DNA from: Endomychus coccineus
Taxonomy: Eukaryota; Arthropoda; Insecta; Coleoptera; Endomychidae
DNA: 64,000 nt
NCBI GenBank assembly: GCA_958510875.1
Contig: OY294068.1
Location: forward strand, 155,346,388 to 155,410,387
Direction of reading: 5' to 3'
Positions 34,101 to 48,800 of the stretch are shown one piece after another. The first letter of the stretch is position 1. Each line of letters begins with the position of its first letter. The translations under genes were made by a program, and so were the position numbers. The notes below the pieces were generated by a model, which did not search any database, had not been told where the DNA came from, and saw only the letters and a list, made by a program, of their open reading frames with translations.

Positions 34101-37100
34101 AATTATATATGTTCACACATTTTCCTTATTGTGATAAAGTATAAGTCGGCCAATAAGCCAAATATATCAATTGCAGATTGAATTTATCCACTGCATTGCA
34201 CCAAATAAATACATGAAAGACATAAAACATTCTAAAATTTCAAATAATGAAAAATTATTGTAAATTTTAAAATTGATTCTAATCTTTTCAAACTGCTCTT
34301 TAATCTGATTCAATAAAGTAGATTCAGATATTTAGTATCACTTTCTTGCTTATTGTTTTATTTCAAATAAATTTAACATATTATCTGAAATATTTTTTAG
34401 GTTAAATCAATACAATCTATTAACTATCCATAAATGTAATAATATATGCATAATAATAGAATAGTTTATTATGTAAATATTTAATTCATGGAAAACATAT
34501 TGAAATGTTAAATCTACAGAAATATTTGAACTAAGTAGCAATGTAAAAAATAGAATATCATGTTAGATATAAAATGCAACGTAGAAAAGCAAATTTAATC
34601 TATTTCATCATTCTAAACATCAATAACTAATAAACAAATCAATTATTTTATGAGGTTATCAATAAAATGTCGGAACCACAAACTCAAGATTAATTTCATT
34701 TCCAATAATAAAATAATAACGAATAAATACCAAGAAAAACTACCTCGCTTTTGAAGTTTCTATAGTTTATGTCTATCTTTAAAATATTTATCAAAAATTG
34801 TTCTGTAATTGAGAAAAGAACGGGTGACTATGCGTCTGCAGCCGACTTGTGTATTAAAATCCAATTAATACTGCAGAAAACATTGAATCGGTAGTGCGTC
34901 TATTTAATTTAACCTCAAAAAAAGCTATTCTGATAAGTATTTTTTTGAATTAAATAGAAGAAATGTAAAAAATTGAATATCAAGTTAGATATAAAATGCA
35001 ACGTAGAAAAGGAAATTTTACCTATTTCATCATTCTAAACATCAATAACCAATAAATAAATCAATTATTTTATGAAGTTATCAATAAAATGTCGAAACCC
35101 CAAACTCAAGATTGATTTCATTTCCAATAATAAAATAATAACCAATAAATACCAAGAAAAACTACCTCGCTTTTGACGTTTCGATAGTTTATTTCTATCT
35201 TTATAATATTTATCAAAAATTGTTCTGTAATTCAGAAAACAATGCAAGACTATGATTTTATAAATGCGTATGCAGCCGACTTGTGTATTAAAATTCAATT
35301 GATACTGCAGAAAACATTGGATCGGTAGTGTGTCCATTTAATTCAATCTCAAAAGAAACTATTCTGATAAGTATTGTCCACGGTCTATATACGACCGTGG
35401 TATTCTCTAACAGATCTTTCAAATTAAATCCTTATGATTATCTTAGATATTTAGAAGACATACTAAAATGTAAAACATAGAATAGCAATGTTAGGTATTT
35501 GATTAGCATAGATAAGCAAATTTCATTTCATTTCATAATTCTAAACATCGTTTTGACAATTGGCCATATTATATACTTATATACTCCATGTAACCACATA
35601 ATGCACTTTCACAAACTACCGATCCAAACTTTCCTGCAGTTTTAATTGGTTTTTAAAACAAAAGTCGGCTGCAGAGGCATTTTATCAAACATAGTCATTT
35701 ATTCTTTTGTAAATTACATAGAAACACCAATAAACAGAACAATTTTGATTTGGAAAACTTCAAGGAACGTAAATTTCCGAACAAATTTTTGAAAATATTA
35801 ACAATAATTCACTTCGACTACTGCCAAATAGTGAATAATTCTTTATTGTAATCTATGTTTTCCCTTCAATACGTATTAGTATTCCACGAAATGTCCTAAT
35901 AGGAATTCAATGGAGTATGTCCTTAAACGTAATTCGATTGATAACTGACATTTCTTATGATTTCGCTGTGTTGTAAACTCTGTTTTCCTCAAACATAAAA
36001 TGAGCTCTATCCCATTAATTTTGATGTGAAACGTGAAATATATTAATAAAACACACAATTGAATTGGACTAAAATTGATCGCTTATTTGTGTTGGACAGT
36101 ATATTTCAATGGCTGATTGATTTATTCTTGTTCTGGATGATCCTGTTTCATTCACTTTCTACAATTTATGTCACAATATGTACTACAATTTCAAATAGTA
36201 ATTACAAAGTCGACTGGCAATGCGGAATAATGCAAGAAGGGTACATGTCGTTTTATCGCAAATCACAATCAAAGAAAGAAAGTATGAAATACTTACGCAC
36301 AAGGAAGTATGCGCAGTACGTCGGTTAGCTTGTAAGGTTCTATGCAAACAGCACAGCATTCTCCGTCTCCTTGGATTTCCTGATAATAAAAAATTACACG
36401 CAAATTAGTGGTTTAATTACAGGTATGGTTTAATCGATAGGAAACTCACCTTGTCCTCGGATTTAATATTTTTAGTCGGTATTTTCGATAAAGCTTTCTT
36501 TGCCGCATTACCCAGTCTTCTCTACGATAAAAAAGGATATTACAATCAACAAATTGTTTCATACCTAATTAGAATTAATTTATACAATAACAATGTACAC
36601 ATTGGTGTTATTTAAAAAATGACATCAACTACATCATACCATTATGTGAAACATATCGAGAATACATAATGAAATTAACATTTTAACTTCATGTTATGCT
36701 CTTTAGTAAATGCGGAATGGTAAGTGATACATAAAATAAGTTGAACCAGTTATAAAAAGAATCTTCTTACAACTTTGATCAAACACAAGACCGTGTTAAT
36801 AAGGTCAATCGTCCGTTACTACAGAAATAACAATAAAACAAATTCAGCACCATCTATGTTTCAGAAACTACAGATGTATGACGAATAGGCAAAACCACGG
36901 TCATCACAATATCGATAGAGGGAGACAGTTGAAATATAATCATTAGGTGATTGCCCTCTTTGAGCAACTTTGTGTTGAAGAAATTGATGCGTACACTTAA
37001 TAAAAAGATATGACTGCTATTTTTCTTGAATGTTAGGTGTTCAAAATAAGACCAAGCGGGAAAAGCTCCAAAATGGAACCGCCGAAACAGGAACATTATA

Positions 37101-39744
37101 TTATCATTTTCTTGACTACACGAAAGGAAAATCTATGATGTTCGCAGAACCCAACGATGGAATGTTGAGAGAGGAGATCGCATTGGAATTTTTCGTGAAA
37201 GTTTGGAGGTTATAGGCATCAGGAAAGACCTCACTAGGTAAAGAAAAAAATTAAAAGTTCGAGCTTGATCATGAACTGACTAGCTTGATCTCGTCTAGTC
37301 CGCCTACCTGGAATCTCTCGCATAAATTGGATTCGTCTTCAAATATTGATTGCTCATTAAATTTCGAGTTAATATTTTTGCTTGTGCTTCTTTGTAAATC
37401 CGTATTATGGTATTATACTCACACGAACCGTAAGTTGTAATGAGTATATTACTGCAGGTAGACGCTTTAACAATTCAACTATAAGAAACCAAAGACAGTA
37501 TAAGTCTTATTACAGCATTCTGTAGATCTTTTCGAAGTACGATTTCTGATAAAAAGTTCGAGTTCACAAAATAATCGCAAAAAACAGTTTTTCTGCCGTT
37601 ATTGCAACATTAATCATTCGCCATTTTGTTTCTTCAACAAAATTTACACGGTAAACATATTAGTATAGATATTTTCGATTTGATTATGTTGATCCCGGTG
37701 TTGGTTTTTTATTAAGAAAAAACTATTTGACTGGACTAAATGGTAATTATAACGGATAACACGTCCGTCGAGTCTATCTGCTCAGTCGCTGAGAAGCATG
37801 GAGTCAGTCCAACATCGATCCGGTGGATTGAAACCATGCTATCTATGCGTGCGATAAAGGCGCAACATAACGGATGCGTTGTACAAACCACCGCTACAAA
37901 AGGCTTCCACAGGGAAGCTTCTGTGGTGCCTTGTAGTCGATGGACTATTGGAGGAACTGGAAGAGGCTAGGTTTTATGCCCAAGCCTATGCCGATGACTT
38001 GGCTGGCGTCACCTTCGGGCGCCACTTGGGGACGCTGTGCGAGCTGCAAAACACGCTGCTCAGCATAGTGGACGGCTGGTGCCGCACGGAGGGACTGAGG
38101 GGCTGACAAAACGGAAGTTGTTCTGTTTACAAGGAAACGCAAGCTGGGCACACTACCAAAGATTAGTTTCTCTGGCAAGGTCCTGCATTTCAAAGGGTCG
38201 GTGAAGTTTCTGGAAGTAATCCTAGACTCTAAATTGACCTGGCGCGAACACCTCGAATATCGAGTGAGGAAGGCCTCTGCGTCATTTTGAGCGTGCAGAA
38301 GAGCTTTCAGCAGCACGTGGGGATTACAGCCAAAGATTCTTCATTGGATCTATACTGCTGTGATTAGGCCTATGGTTACCTACGCGGCGGTAGTGTGGTG
38401 GTCAGGGACAAGGACTGGTATTTCCCAGCGCCCCCTTGACCGTCAGCACCGGCTTGCATGCGTAGGCATACTGGGCGACATGAGGTCGGCTCCGACGAGA
38501 GCCCTTGAAGCTCTCGCTGGATTACCACCTCTACACTTATACATTAAAACTGAGGCATCACTCTCGTGAACACTCATCGATTTTAAGTGAGGCAATCTCC
38601 AAATGCCCCATACTAGAAATGAAGCAAGATAGCATGATTTCTGCTATATGTCTCACTTCTCCCAAAATCCTCATCCCGGATTGAGGAGATTGGAACAAGG
38701 ATACCCTCACCCTACTGCCACCAGACGGACTGTTATGGTTCACAGACGGGTCCAAGGTAGGTCACGCTTCTGGGGCGGGAGTGTACCTAAAAAGGCCAAG
38801 GATCACTATCTCAGTGACTCTAGGCGCTTACTGCACGGTTTTTCAGGCGGAGGTTTACGCAATACTGACTTGTGCCATGGAAAACCTGCGAAGAAACTAT
38901 GTAAATAGGCGCATATATATTTGCACAGAGAGCCGGTCGGCTCTGAGAGCTCTCAAATCACCCAGAGTCACATCAAGGCTTGTCAAAGAATGCAGGGATA
39001 CACTGGCCGAACTAGCTAGGAGAAATAAAGTTCAACTCATCTCCCCGGACACAGCGGAGTTGTAGGGAACGAAATGGCCGACTATCGGGCCGGAGCCAAT
39101 GGTCGCTTTATCAAACTGCGTAGGTGGTCTCGCCCATTTGGGCCAACTGAATGAAGAGTGGACTAAACTGTGGCGAGAATCACCACGAATGAGGCAGGCC
39201 AAGGTCTTCATCAAAGAGCCTGTGCCTAGGGTCTCAAAGAAACTCCTTTCTCTGAACAGAAGGGACATCAGAGAGATGACTGAAATCCTAACCGGTCACT
39301 GTCGTCTCAACAAACATCTCCACACTATGGGCATTATAGATGACCCAATATGTGGGAAATGCAGAGAGATAAAAGAAACTGCCTCTCACATCCTGTTGGA
39401 ATGCACAGCATTAGCCTCCCTCAGGCACCGACACTTTGGAGAACTAAAACTGCTCCCAGAAGAAGTTATGGAAGCCAGCACTGGCAATATTCTGGGTTTC
39501 TGGCGGGCCACAAACCTACTAGAATAGAATAGGCTTCTGACCACGGGGCGCACAATGGGCCCAAGTAAGTGGCCTAATTGCATCAGGGTGCTAAGCCTCC
39601 TCCCCTCTTATGATGAAGATGATGATGAAATGGGAATTTACAGGTGGGACAGTATCAAGAGTTATGTGGCTCATATTGATTTGTAGAATAAAGATGGTTT
39701 TGTCGATTTATTATCATGTCATTGTGTGCATTAAACCTGGAGAG

Positions 39745-39819
<75 letters not shown>

Positions 39820-39822
39820 AGA

Positions 39823-39865
<43 letters not shown>

Positions 39866-42800
39866 AGGGAGAGAGAGAGAGTTCCCCATTGAAAATGTTT
39901 TAATTGTTTTGATAGTGAATTTATTTTGGTTATTAAATGCCTTTTTAATTTTATTGCTAAATAAAATGCTGATGATTACTTTCTACCTAATACCTAATTT
40001 TATAAGTGGAGATTTTTTTTAATGGCGCAAACGGGTTTTTATGTCGTTTTTTCTTTAAATTGGCCTAATGTTGATAAAAAGAAAGATTATCGGCAACAAT
40101 TATGGCATATATTTTTACATGGGGCCCATATTCCACATGGTTCTTACTGAATATTCAATATCAAAAAAGGGAAGTGAACTCTAGAAGATTTGAAAATTGA
40201 TTGATTAATTTTTTATCTTTCTAAGATACCAATATTCTTTGATTGTGTTCTAAACTGGGAATGGCAATCTTAGAATATTTATTGTCTAACTTAACCTAGA
40301 CTAGAGTGGCAGCGTAGTTCATTTATTATTAACTTTGAACCAATTAAAAATTTTATTTAGATATTAATTGTAATTATTCCTTTGTTCCATGTGATTCAAA
40401 GTATAAATTATATAGCCCAGACCGGTCTATTATGAATGATAGAACATTCCAAAAAACAAGTACAAAATACAAAAGTTTATTCATAATTAATATTTATACA
40501 TGGAAAATAACTCATTTTTGAATATGCATTTTTGAAACTAGGTGATAATTATATTAATTCTTAATTTCCTGCAAATTTTAAGAATAGTTTTCAAATTAAT
40601 TGCTCAACCAAATTTGGTATGTAATATTTTGACATGAGGCCCATAATCCCCACGGCCCCTACTGAATATTCACAATCGAAATAGGAAATTGAAGCAAGGG
40701 AATTTGAAAATGAAATGATTAATTTTTACTTCCCGCACTATACTATTATATAGTGTAAAGGAAGTATTGTACTCGGCCCAGAAAAAAAATTTCCTCATTT
40801 TTGCGAATATATGTTTTGTGATGCGTTTCCAAGTTTTCAAGTATATTCAGTTTATGACCTTTTTGTTTGAATGTATAAAATATAGGGAGCATAAGTGAAA
40901 TTATGATTAAACTCCAACGTAGGCCGCCGAATTGGGCCAGTTGTGCGCACAATAATCAATAACCTGTTATGTTCTAACAGGTTGGTGGCCCACCAGAAAA
41001 AATACCCAGAATATTGCTGACGCTGGCTTCCATAAGTCCCTCCAGACGTAGCTCTACTTTGCCAAAGTAGCGATAGCTGAGACAGTTCAAAAGGATGTGA
41101 AAGGCAGTTTCTTCTACCTCTCGACTGACTTGTCGCATCAGGGCGAGAGTTTTATTGTAACAATCTCGTCTGTCAGGGATGAGGATTTTGGGAGAAATGA
41201 GACTTATTTATAGCTCGAATGATGCTATTATGCCCCATTTCTAGTATGGGACACTAAGTAGTATCCTCACTTCAAATAGCTGTGTGTCCCACGAGAGTAA
41301 TGCGATTCAGTCTAGCCCCTTAACCTGTACGCTGTTCCCATGGCTTCAGTTTTGAAGAATAGATATAGAGGTGGTATTCCACCCAGAGTTTCGGAAGCTC
41401 TTGTTAGAGGCGACCTCATATCACTCGTGACACCTACGAAGGTTAGACGCTGATGTTGATCCAGGGGCATTGAAATACAGGATTCCTCGTCCCTGGTCGC
41501 AACACAACCGCGGTATAGGTGACCATAGGCTTTGCAGAGCTTCTGCAGGTCCAAGAGCATGCAGAAGTCTCATGCGGTATTCGAGATGTTCACTCCAGGT
41601 CTATCTAGAATCTCGTGACACCTACGAAGGTTAGACGCTGAGGTTGATCCAGGGGCATTGAAATACAGGATTCCTCGTCCCTGGCCGCAACACAACCGCG
41701 GTATAGGTGACCATAGGCTTTGCAGAGCTTCTGCAGGTCCAAGAGCATGCAGAAGTCTCATGCGGTATTCGAGATGTTCACTCCAGGTCTATCTAGAATC
41801 TCGTGACACCTACGAAGGTTAGACGCTGAGGTTGATCCAGGGGCATTGAAATACAGGATTCCTCGTCCCTGGCCGCAACACAACCGCGGTATAGGTGACC
41901 ATAGGCTTTGCAGAGCTTCTGCAGGTCCAAGAGCATGCAGAAGTCTCATGCGGTATTCGAGATGTTCACTCCAGGTCTATCTAGAATCTCGTGACACCTA
42001 CGAAGGTTAGACGCTGAGGTTGATCCAGGGGCATTGAAATACAGGATTCCTCGTCCCTGGCCGCAACACAACCGCGGTATAGGTGACCATAGGCTTTGCA
42101 GAGCTTCTGCAGGTCCAAGAGCATGCAGAAGTCTCATGCGGTATTCGAGATGTTCACTCCAGGTCTATCTAGAATCTCGTGACACCTACGAAGGTTAGAC
42201 GCTGAGGTTGATCCAGGGGCATTGAAATACAGGATTCCTCGTCCCTGGCCGCAACACAACCGCGGTATAGGTGACCATAGGCTTTGCAGAGCTTCTGCAG
42301 GTCCAAGAGCATGCAGAAGTCTCATGCGGTATTCGAGATGTTCACTCCAGGTCTATCTAGAATCTCGTGACACCTACGAAGGTTAGACGCTGAGGTTGAT
42401 CCAGGGGCATTGAAATACAGGATTCCTCGTCCCTGGCCGCAACACAACCGCGGTATAGGTGACCATAGGCTTTGCAGAGCTTCTGCAGGTCCAAGAGCAT
42501 GCAGAAGTCTCATGCGGTATTCGAGATGTTCACTCCAGGTCTATCTAGAATCTCGTGACACCTACGAAGGTTAGACGCTGAGGTTGATCCAGGGGCATTG
42601 AAATACAGGATTCCTCGTCCCTGGCCGCAACACAACCGCGGTATAGGTGACCATAGGCTTTGCAGAGCTTCTGCAGGTCCAAGAGCATGCAGAAGTCTCA
42701 TGCGGTATTCGAGATGTTCACTCCAGGTCTATCTAGAATCTCGTGACACCTACGAAGGTTAGACGCTGAGGTTGATCCAGGGGCATTGAAATACAGGATT

Positions 42801-45800
42801 CCTCGTCCCTGGCCGCAACACAACCGCGGTATAGGTGACCATAGGCTTTGCAGAGCTTCTGCAGGTCCAAGAGCATGCAGAAGTCTCATGCGGTATTCGA
42901 GATGTTCACTCCAGGTCTATCTAGAATCTCGTGACACCTACGAAGGTTAGACGCTGAGGTTGATCCAGGGGCATTGAAATACAGGATTCCTCGTCCCTGG
43001 CCGCAACACAACCGCGGTATAGGTGACCATAGGCTTTGCAGAGCTTCTGCAGGTCCAAGAGCATGCAGAAGTCTCATGCGGTATTCGAGATGTTCACTCC
43101 AGGTCTATCTAGAATCTCGTGACACCTACGAAGGTTAGACGCTGATGTTGATCCAGGGGCATTGAAATACAGGATTCCTCGTCCCTGGCCGCAACACAAC
43201 CGCGGTATAGGTGACCATAGGCTTTGCAGAGCTTCTGCAGGTCCAAGAGCATGCAGAAGTCTCATGCGGTATTCGAGATGTTCACTCCAGGTCTATCTAG
43301 AATCTCGTGACACCTACGAAGGTTAGACGCTGAGGTTGATCCAGGGGCATTGAAATACAGGATTCCTCGTCCCTGGCCGCAACACAACCGCGGTATAGGT
43401 GACCATAGGCTTTGCAGAGCTTCTGCAGGTCCAAGAGCATGCAGAAGTCTCATGCGGTATTCGAGATGTTCACTCCAGGTCTATCTAGAATCTCGTGACA
43501 CCTACGAAGGTTAGACGCTGAGGTTGATCCAGGGGCATTGAAATACAGGATTCCTCGTCCCTGGCCGCAACACAACCGCGGTATAGGTGACCATAGGCTT
43601 TGCAGAGCTTCTGCAGGTCCAAGAGCATGCAGAAGTCTCATGCGGTATTCGAGATGTTCACTCCAGGTCTATCTAGAATCTCGTGACACCTACGAAGGTT
43701 AGACGCTGATGTTGATCCAGGGGCATTGAAATACAGGATTCCTCGTCCCTGGCCGCAACACAACCGCGGTATAGGTGACCATAGGCTTTGCAGAGCTTCT
43801 GCAGGTCCAAGAGCATGCAGAAGTCTCATGCGGTATTCGAGATGTTCACTCCAGGTCTATCTAGAATCTCGTGACACCTACGAAGGTTAGACGCTGATGT
43901 TGATCCAGGGGCATTGAAATACAGGATTCCTCGTCCCTGGCCGCAACACAACCGCGGTATAGGTGACCATAGGCTTTGCAGAGCTTCTGCAGGTCCAAGA
44001 GCATGCAGAAGTCTCATGCGGTATTCGAGATGTTCACTCCAGGTCTATCTAGAATCTCGTGACACCTACGAAGGTTAGACGCTGAGGTTGATCCAGGGGC
44101 ATTGAAATACAGGATTCCTCGTCCCTGGCCGCAACACAACCGCGGTATAGGTGACCATAGGCTTTGCAGAGCTTCTGCAGGTCCAAGAGCATGCAGAAGT
44201 CTCATGCGGTATTCGAGATGTTCACTCCAGGTCTATCTAGAATCTCGTGACACCTACGAAGGTTAGACGCTGATGTTGATCCAGGGGCATTGAAATACAG
44301 GATTCCTCGTCCCTGGCCGCAACACAACCGCGGTATAGGTGACCATAGGCTTTGCAGAGCTTCTGCAGGTCCAAGAGCATGCAGAAGTCTCATGCGGTAT
44401 TCGAGATGTTCACTCCAGGTCTATCTAGAATCTCGTGACACCTACGAAGGTTAGACGCTGAGGTTGATCCAGGGGCATTGAAATACAGGATTCCTCGTCC
44501 CTGGCCGCAACACAACCGCGGTATAGGTGACCATAGGCTTTGCAGAGCTTCTGCAGGTCCAAGAGCATGCAGAAGTCTCATGCGGTATTCGAGATGTTCA
44601 CTCCAGGTCTATCTAGAATCTCGTGACACCTACGAAGGTTAGACGCTGAGGTTGATCCAGGGGCATTGAAATACAGGATTCCTCGTCCCTGGCCGCAACA
44701 CAACCGCGGTATAGGTGACCATAGGCTTTGCAGAGCTTCTGCAGGTCCAAGAGCATGCAGAAGTCTCATGCGGTATTCGAGATGTTCACTCCAGGTCTAT
44801 CTAGAATCTCGTGACACCTACGAAGGTTAGACGCTGATGTTGATCCAGGGGCATTGAAATACAGGATTCCTCGTCCCTGGCCGCAACACAACCGCGGTAT
44901 AGGTGACCATAGGCTTTGCAGAGCTTCTGCAGGTCCAAGAGCATGCAGAAGTCTCATGCGGTATTCGAGATGTTCACTCCAGGTCTATCTAGAATCTCGT
45001 GACACCTACGAAGGTTAGACGCTGATGTTGATCCAGGGGCATTGAAATACAGGATTCCTCGTCCCTGGCCGCAACACAACCGCGGTATAGGTGACCATAG
45101 GCTTTGCAGAGCTTCTGCAGGTCCAAGAGCATGCAGAAGTCTCATGCGGTATTCGAGATGTTCACTCCAGGTCTATCTAGAATCTCGTGACACCTACGAA
45201 GGTTAGACGCTGATGTTGATCCAGGGGCATTAAAATACAGGATTCCTCGTCCCTGGCCGCAACACAACCGCGGTATAGGTGACCATAGGCTTTGCAGAGC
45301 TTCTGCAGGTCCAAGAGCATGCAGAAGTCTCATGCGGTATTCGAGATGTTCACTCCAGGTCTATCTAGAATCTCGTGACACCTACGAAGGTTAGACGCTG
45401 AGGTTGATCCAGGGGCATTGAAATACAGGATTCCTCGTCCCTGGCCGCAACACAACCGCGGTATAGGTGACCATAGGCTTTGCAGAGCTTCTGCAGGTCC
45501 AAGAGCATGCAGAAGTCTCATGCGGTATTCGAGATGTTCACTCCAGGTCTATCTAGAATCTCGTGACACCTACGAAGGTTAGACGCTGATGTTGATCCAG
45601 GGGCATTGAAATACAGGATTCCTCGTCCCTGGCCGCAACACAACCGCGGTATAGGTGACCATAGGCTTTGCAGAGCTTCTGCAGGTCCAAGAGCATGCAG
45701 AAGTCTCATGCGGTATTCGAGATGTTCACTCCAGGTCTATCTAGAATCTCGTGACACCTACGAAGGTTAGACGCTGAGGTTGATCCAGGGGCATTGAAAT

Positions 45801-48800
45801 ACAGGATTCCTCGTCCCTGGCCGCAACACAACCGCGGTATAGGTGACCATAGGCTTTGCAGAGCTTCTGCAGGTCCAAGAGCATGCAGAAGTCTCATGCG
45901 GTATTCGAGATGTTCACTCCAGGTCTATCTAGAATCTCGTGACACCTACGAAGGTTAGACGCTGATGTTGATCCAGGGGCATTGAAATACAGGATTCCTC
46001 GTCCCTGGCCGCAACACAACCGCGGTATAGGTGACCATAGGCTTGCAGAGCTTCTGCAGGTCCAAGAGCATGCAGAAGTCTCATGCGGTATTCGAGATGT
46101 TCACTCCAGGTCTATCTAGAATCTCGTGACACCTACGAAGGTTAGACGCTGAGGTTGATCCAGGGGCATTGAAATACAGGATTCCTCGTCCCTGGCCGCA
46201 ACACAACCGCGGTATAGGTGACCATAGGCTTTGCAGAGCTTCTGCAGGTCCAAGAGCATGCAGAAGTCTCATGCGGTATTCGAGATGTTCACTCCAGGTC
46301 TATCTAGAATCTCGTGACACCTACGAAGGTTAGACGCTGATGTTGATCCAGGGGCATTGAAATACAGGATTCCTCGTCCCTGGCCGCAACACAACCGCGG
46401 TATAGGTGACCATAGGCTTTGCAGAGCTTCTGCAGGTCCAAGAGCATGCAGAAGTCTCATGCGGTATTCGAGATGTTCACTCCAGGTCTATCTAGAATCT
46501 CGTGACACCTACGAAGGTTAGACGCTGAGGTTGATCCAGGGGCATTGAAATACAGGATTCCTCGTCCCTGGCCGCAACACAACCGCGGTATAGGTGACCA
46601 TAGGCTTTGCAGAGCTTCTGCAGGTCCAAGAGCATGCAGAAGTCTCATGCGGTATTCGAGATGTTCACTCCAGGTCTATCTAGAATCTCGTGACACCTAC
46701 GAAGGTTAGACGCTGAGGTTGATCCAGGGGCATTGAAATACAGGATTCCTCGTCCCTGGCCGCAACACAACCGCGGTATAGGTGACCATAGGCTTTGCAG
46801 AGCTTCTGCAGGTCCAAGAGCATGCAGAAGTCTCATGCGGTATTCGAGATGTTCACTCCAGGTCTATCTAGAATCTCGTGACACCTACGAAGGTTAGACG
46901 CTGATGTTGATCCAGGGGCATTGAAATACAGGATTCCTCGTCCCTGGCCGCAACACAACCGCGGTATAGGTGACCATAGGCTTTGCAGAGCTTCTGCAGG
47001 TCCAAGAGCATGCAGAAGTCTCATGCGGTATTCGAGATGTTCACTCCAGGTCTATCTAGAATCTCGTGACACCTACGAAGGTTAGACGCTGAGGTTGATC
47101 CAGGGGCATTGAAATACAGGATTCCTCGTCCCTGGCCGCAACACAACCGTGGTATAGGTGACCATAGGCTGTGTAGATCTTCTGCACGCCCAAGAGGATG
47201 CAGAAGCCTCACTCGATATTCGAGATGTTCACTCCAGGTCTATCTTGAATGAATCCTGTTTCTTGAGCCGAAAGTTTCTAAGGTGTTCATGAAATCTTCG
47301 ATGGGTGACATGCTGGACTGGAACATCCTGTCAGCTTGACACTTTCTATTCCTTTGTCAATGGGTTACATCCTGACATCGAATTTAGGATAGCAAAAAGA
47401 AACAGCAATTACATTAATTTACTGGATTTGACAATTTCATGCCATGCTAATGAACATAGTTTTTTCACTAATCATACCGCTTTCTCATCTAGAGGTCCTA
47501 TACCATCCAATGAAGCCAGAGGAGCGAGACAGAGGCAAGTTGAAGCAATTATGGAGATCTGGTTGTTTAATGTAACCAAAACTCAAGCTTGCATCTTCCC
47601 TAGGAAAGCGGATCCCACAATTCCTAATATGATAAAGTCAGGTACAAATATTCCTATGAAGTCCTCCATATCCATGCACCCTTTCATGGGATGATCATGT
47701 GCCAAGAGTTATTTTACATTCCTGGATCTTCCCATAATCTACAAAGCACAGATTCACTGTCAAGCTCGAGATCTGCCGAACTACTTCCTACCAGGAGAAG
47801 TTCTGGAATTCTTTGAGTAGTGAGGTCTTTCCTCACGCCTATAACCTCCAAACCTACAAGAAAAAGTCGAATGTCTATCTCCTCTCCCAAAATTCCACCG
47901 CTGACTCACACGATGTTTGCACTCAGAATCACATAAATTGCCAACGCCAAGCTAGTTTGAACTTCCATTTCCAATGCAAATTACTATTTTGAAATCAACG
48001 GAATAAAAATGATTGCAATTAACAATGGTTACGACCCAAATATGACCCAAACGGAATGGTTGGGAAATTTTTGAATGTGACTAACGACCTGGCGAAAAAT
48101 GTTTGTAATAATGCGAATGAGAAAACCTTCAGTTTCCTCCATCTGAAAATTGTCGGAACGTCAAAAAAGAGTTTTTATTAAAGAACCAGAATACCAAGAA
48201 AACGTAAACATAAAAAACCCTTTTTTGGGAATAAAAGAAGGTTAGTTAGTTCAGAGGGAGAAAACTGTGGGTTTTCTTATTCGCATCATCAAAAACATTG
48301 TCAGGTCGCTAGTCAGATTGAAAAATTTCACAACCTGCCCCTAAATTGTCGTACATTAAATGAATAAAATAGCTAACAAATTGATATCGCCATAATATCT
48401 GAGTAGGCAATTCACTTCTGTGACATTGGGAAGCCTTCAGCAACTATAGATGCTTTCATTCAACAAAAAGGAAAATCTGTTGCGTATAGAACAACAGTAA
48501 ACTTTTTTCTTTCATAAATAATTCAATATCAAGGAGACATAACATCAAATATTCCGTAGTCCATAGACTCCTCTGTCGAGATTGTCTCATACATTAGCCA
48601 GACAGAACGGAACTTCCATTTAGGATTTCAAGAACACTTCAGAATAGACAAAGTTTTGGTTTTCCACGAACCAGAGGATTGAAGTCTCAATGAAGTCACA
48701 ATTCACCCATCTCCGGCAGGGATATAAATACTCCGAAATGTTCGAAGAACCAAGCTTTTCCAACATCTTCTATCGAATGTTCCACTGAGACCGTTATTCA

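Larger units (their letters stand above)
37740..39625 (+). mobile_element. LOA/R1/I-like LINE, 5'-truncated, source family of the 188-bp satellite
   Basis: It opens inside the RT domain ([20 protein letters not shown]). A small deletion removes part of the GCPQGG block; YADDLAGVT follows at 37986. Then come [18 protein letters not shown] (about 38226), [28 protein letters not shown] thumb sequence, a damaged RNase H ([27 protein letters not shown]) and the C-terminal knuckle [18 protein letters not shown]. The 3' UTR shares cacaatgggccca with the 7.3-kb element and ends in GATGAT repeats. At least four frameshifts or stops. It lies in the large goliath intron on the opposite strand. Confidence 0.92.

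Noticed and set aside
39610..39903. 97-codon frame with an RE-rich stretch
   Set aside because: It reads through the GA microsatellite.
41570..47212. Thirty identical 63-codon minus-strand frames as a gene family
   Set aside because: They arise from a 188-bp satellite in which each unit shifts frame and hits the same stop; the sequence is out-of-frame LINE RT, not a coding unit.
41424..47245. CRISPR array
   Set aside because: The repetition is head-to-tail with no short repeat/unique spacer alternation, and the genome is eukaryotic.
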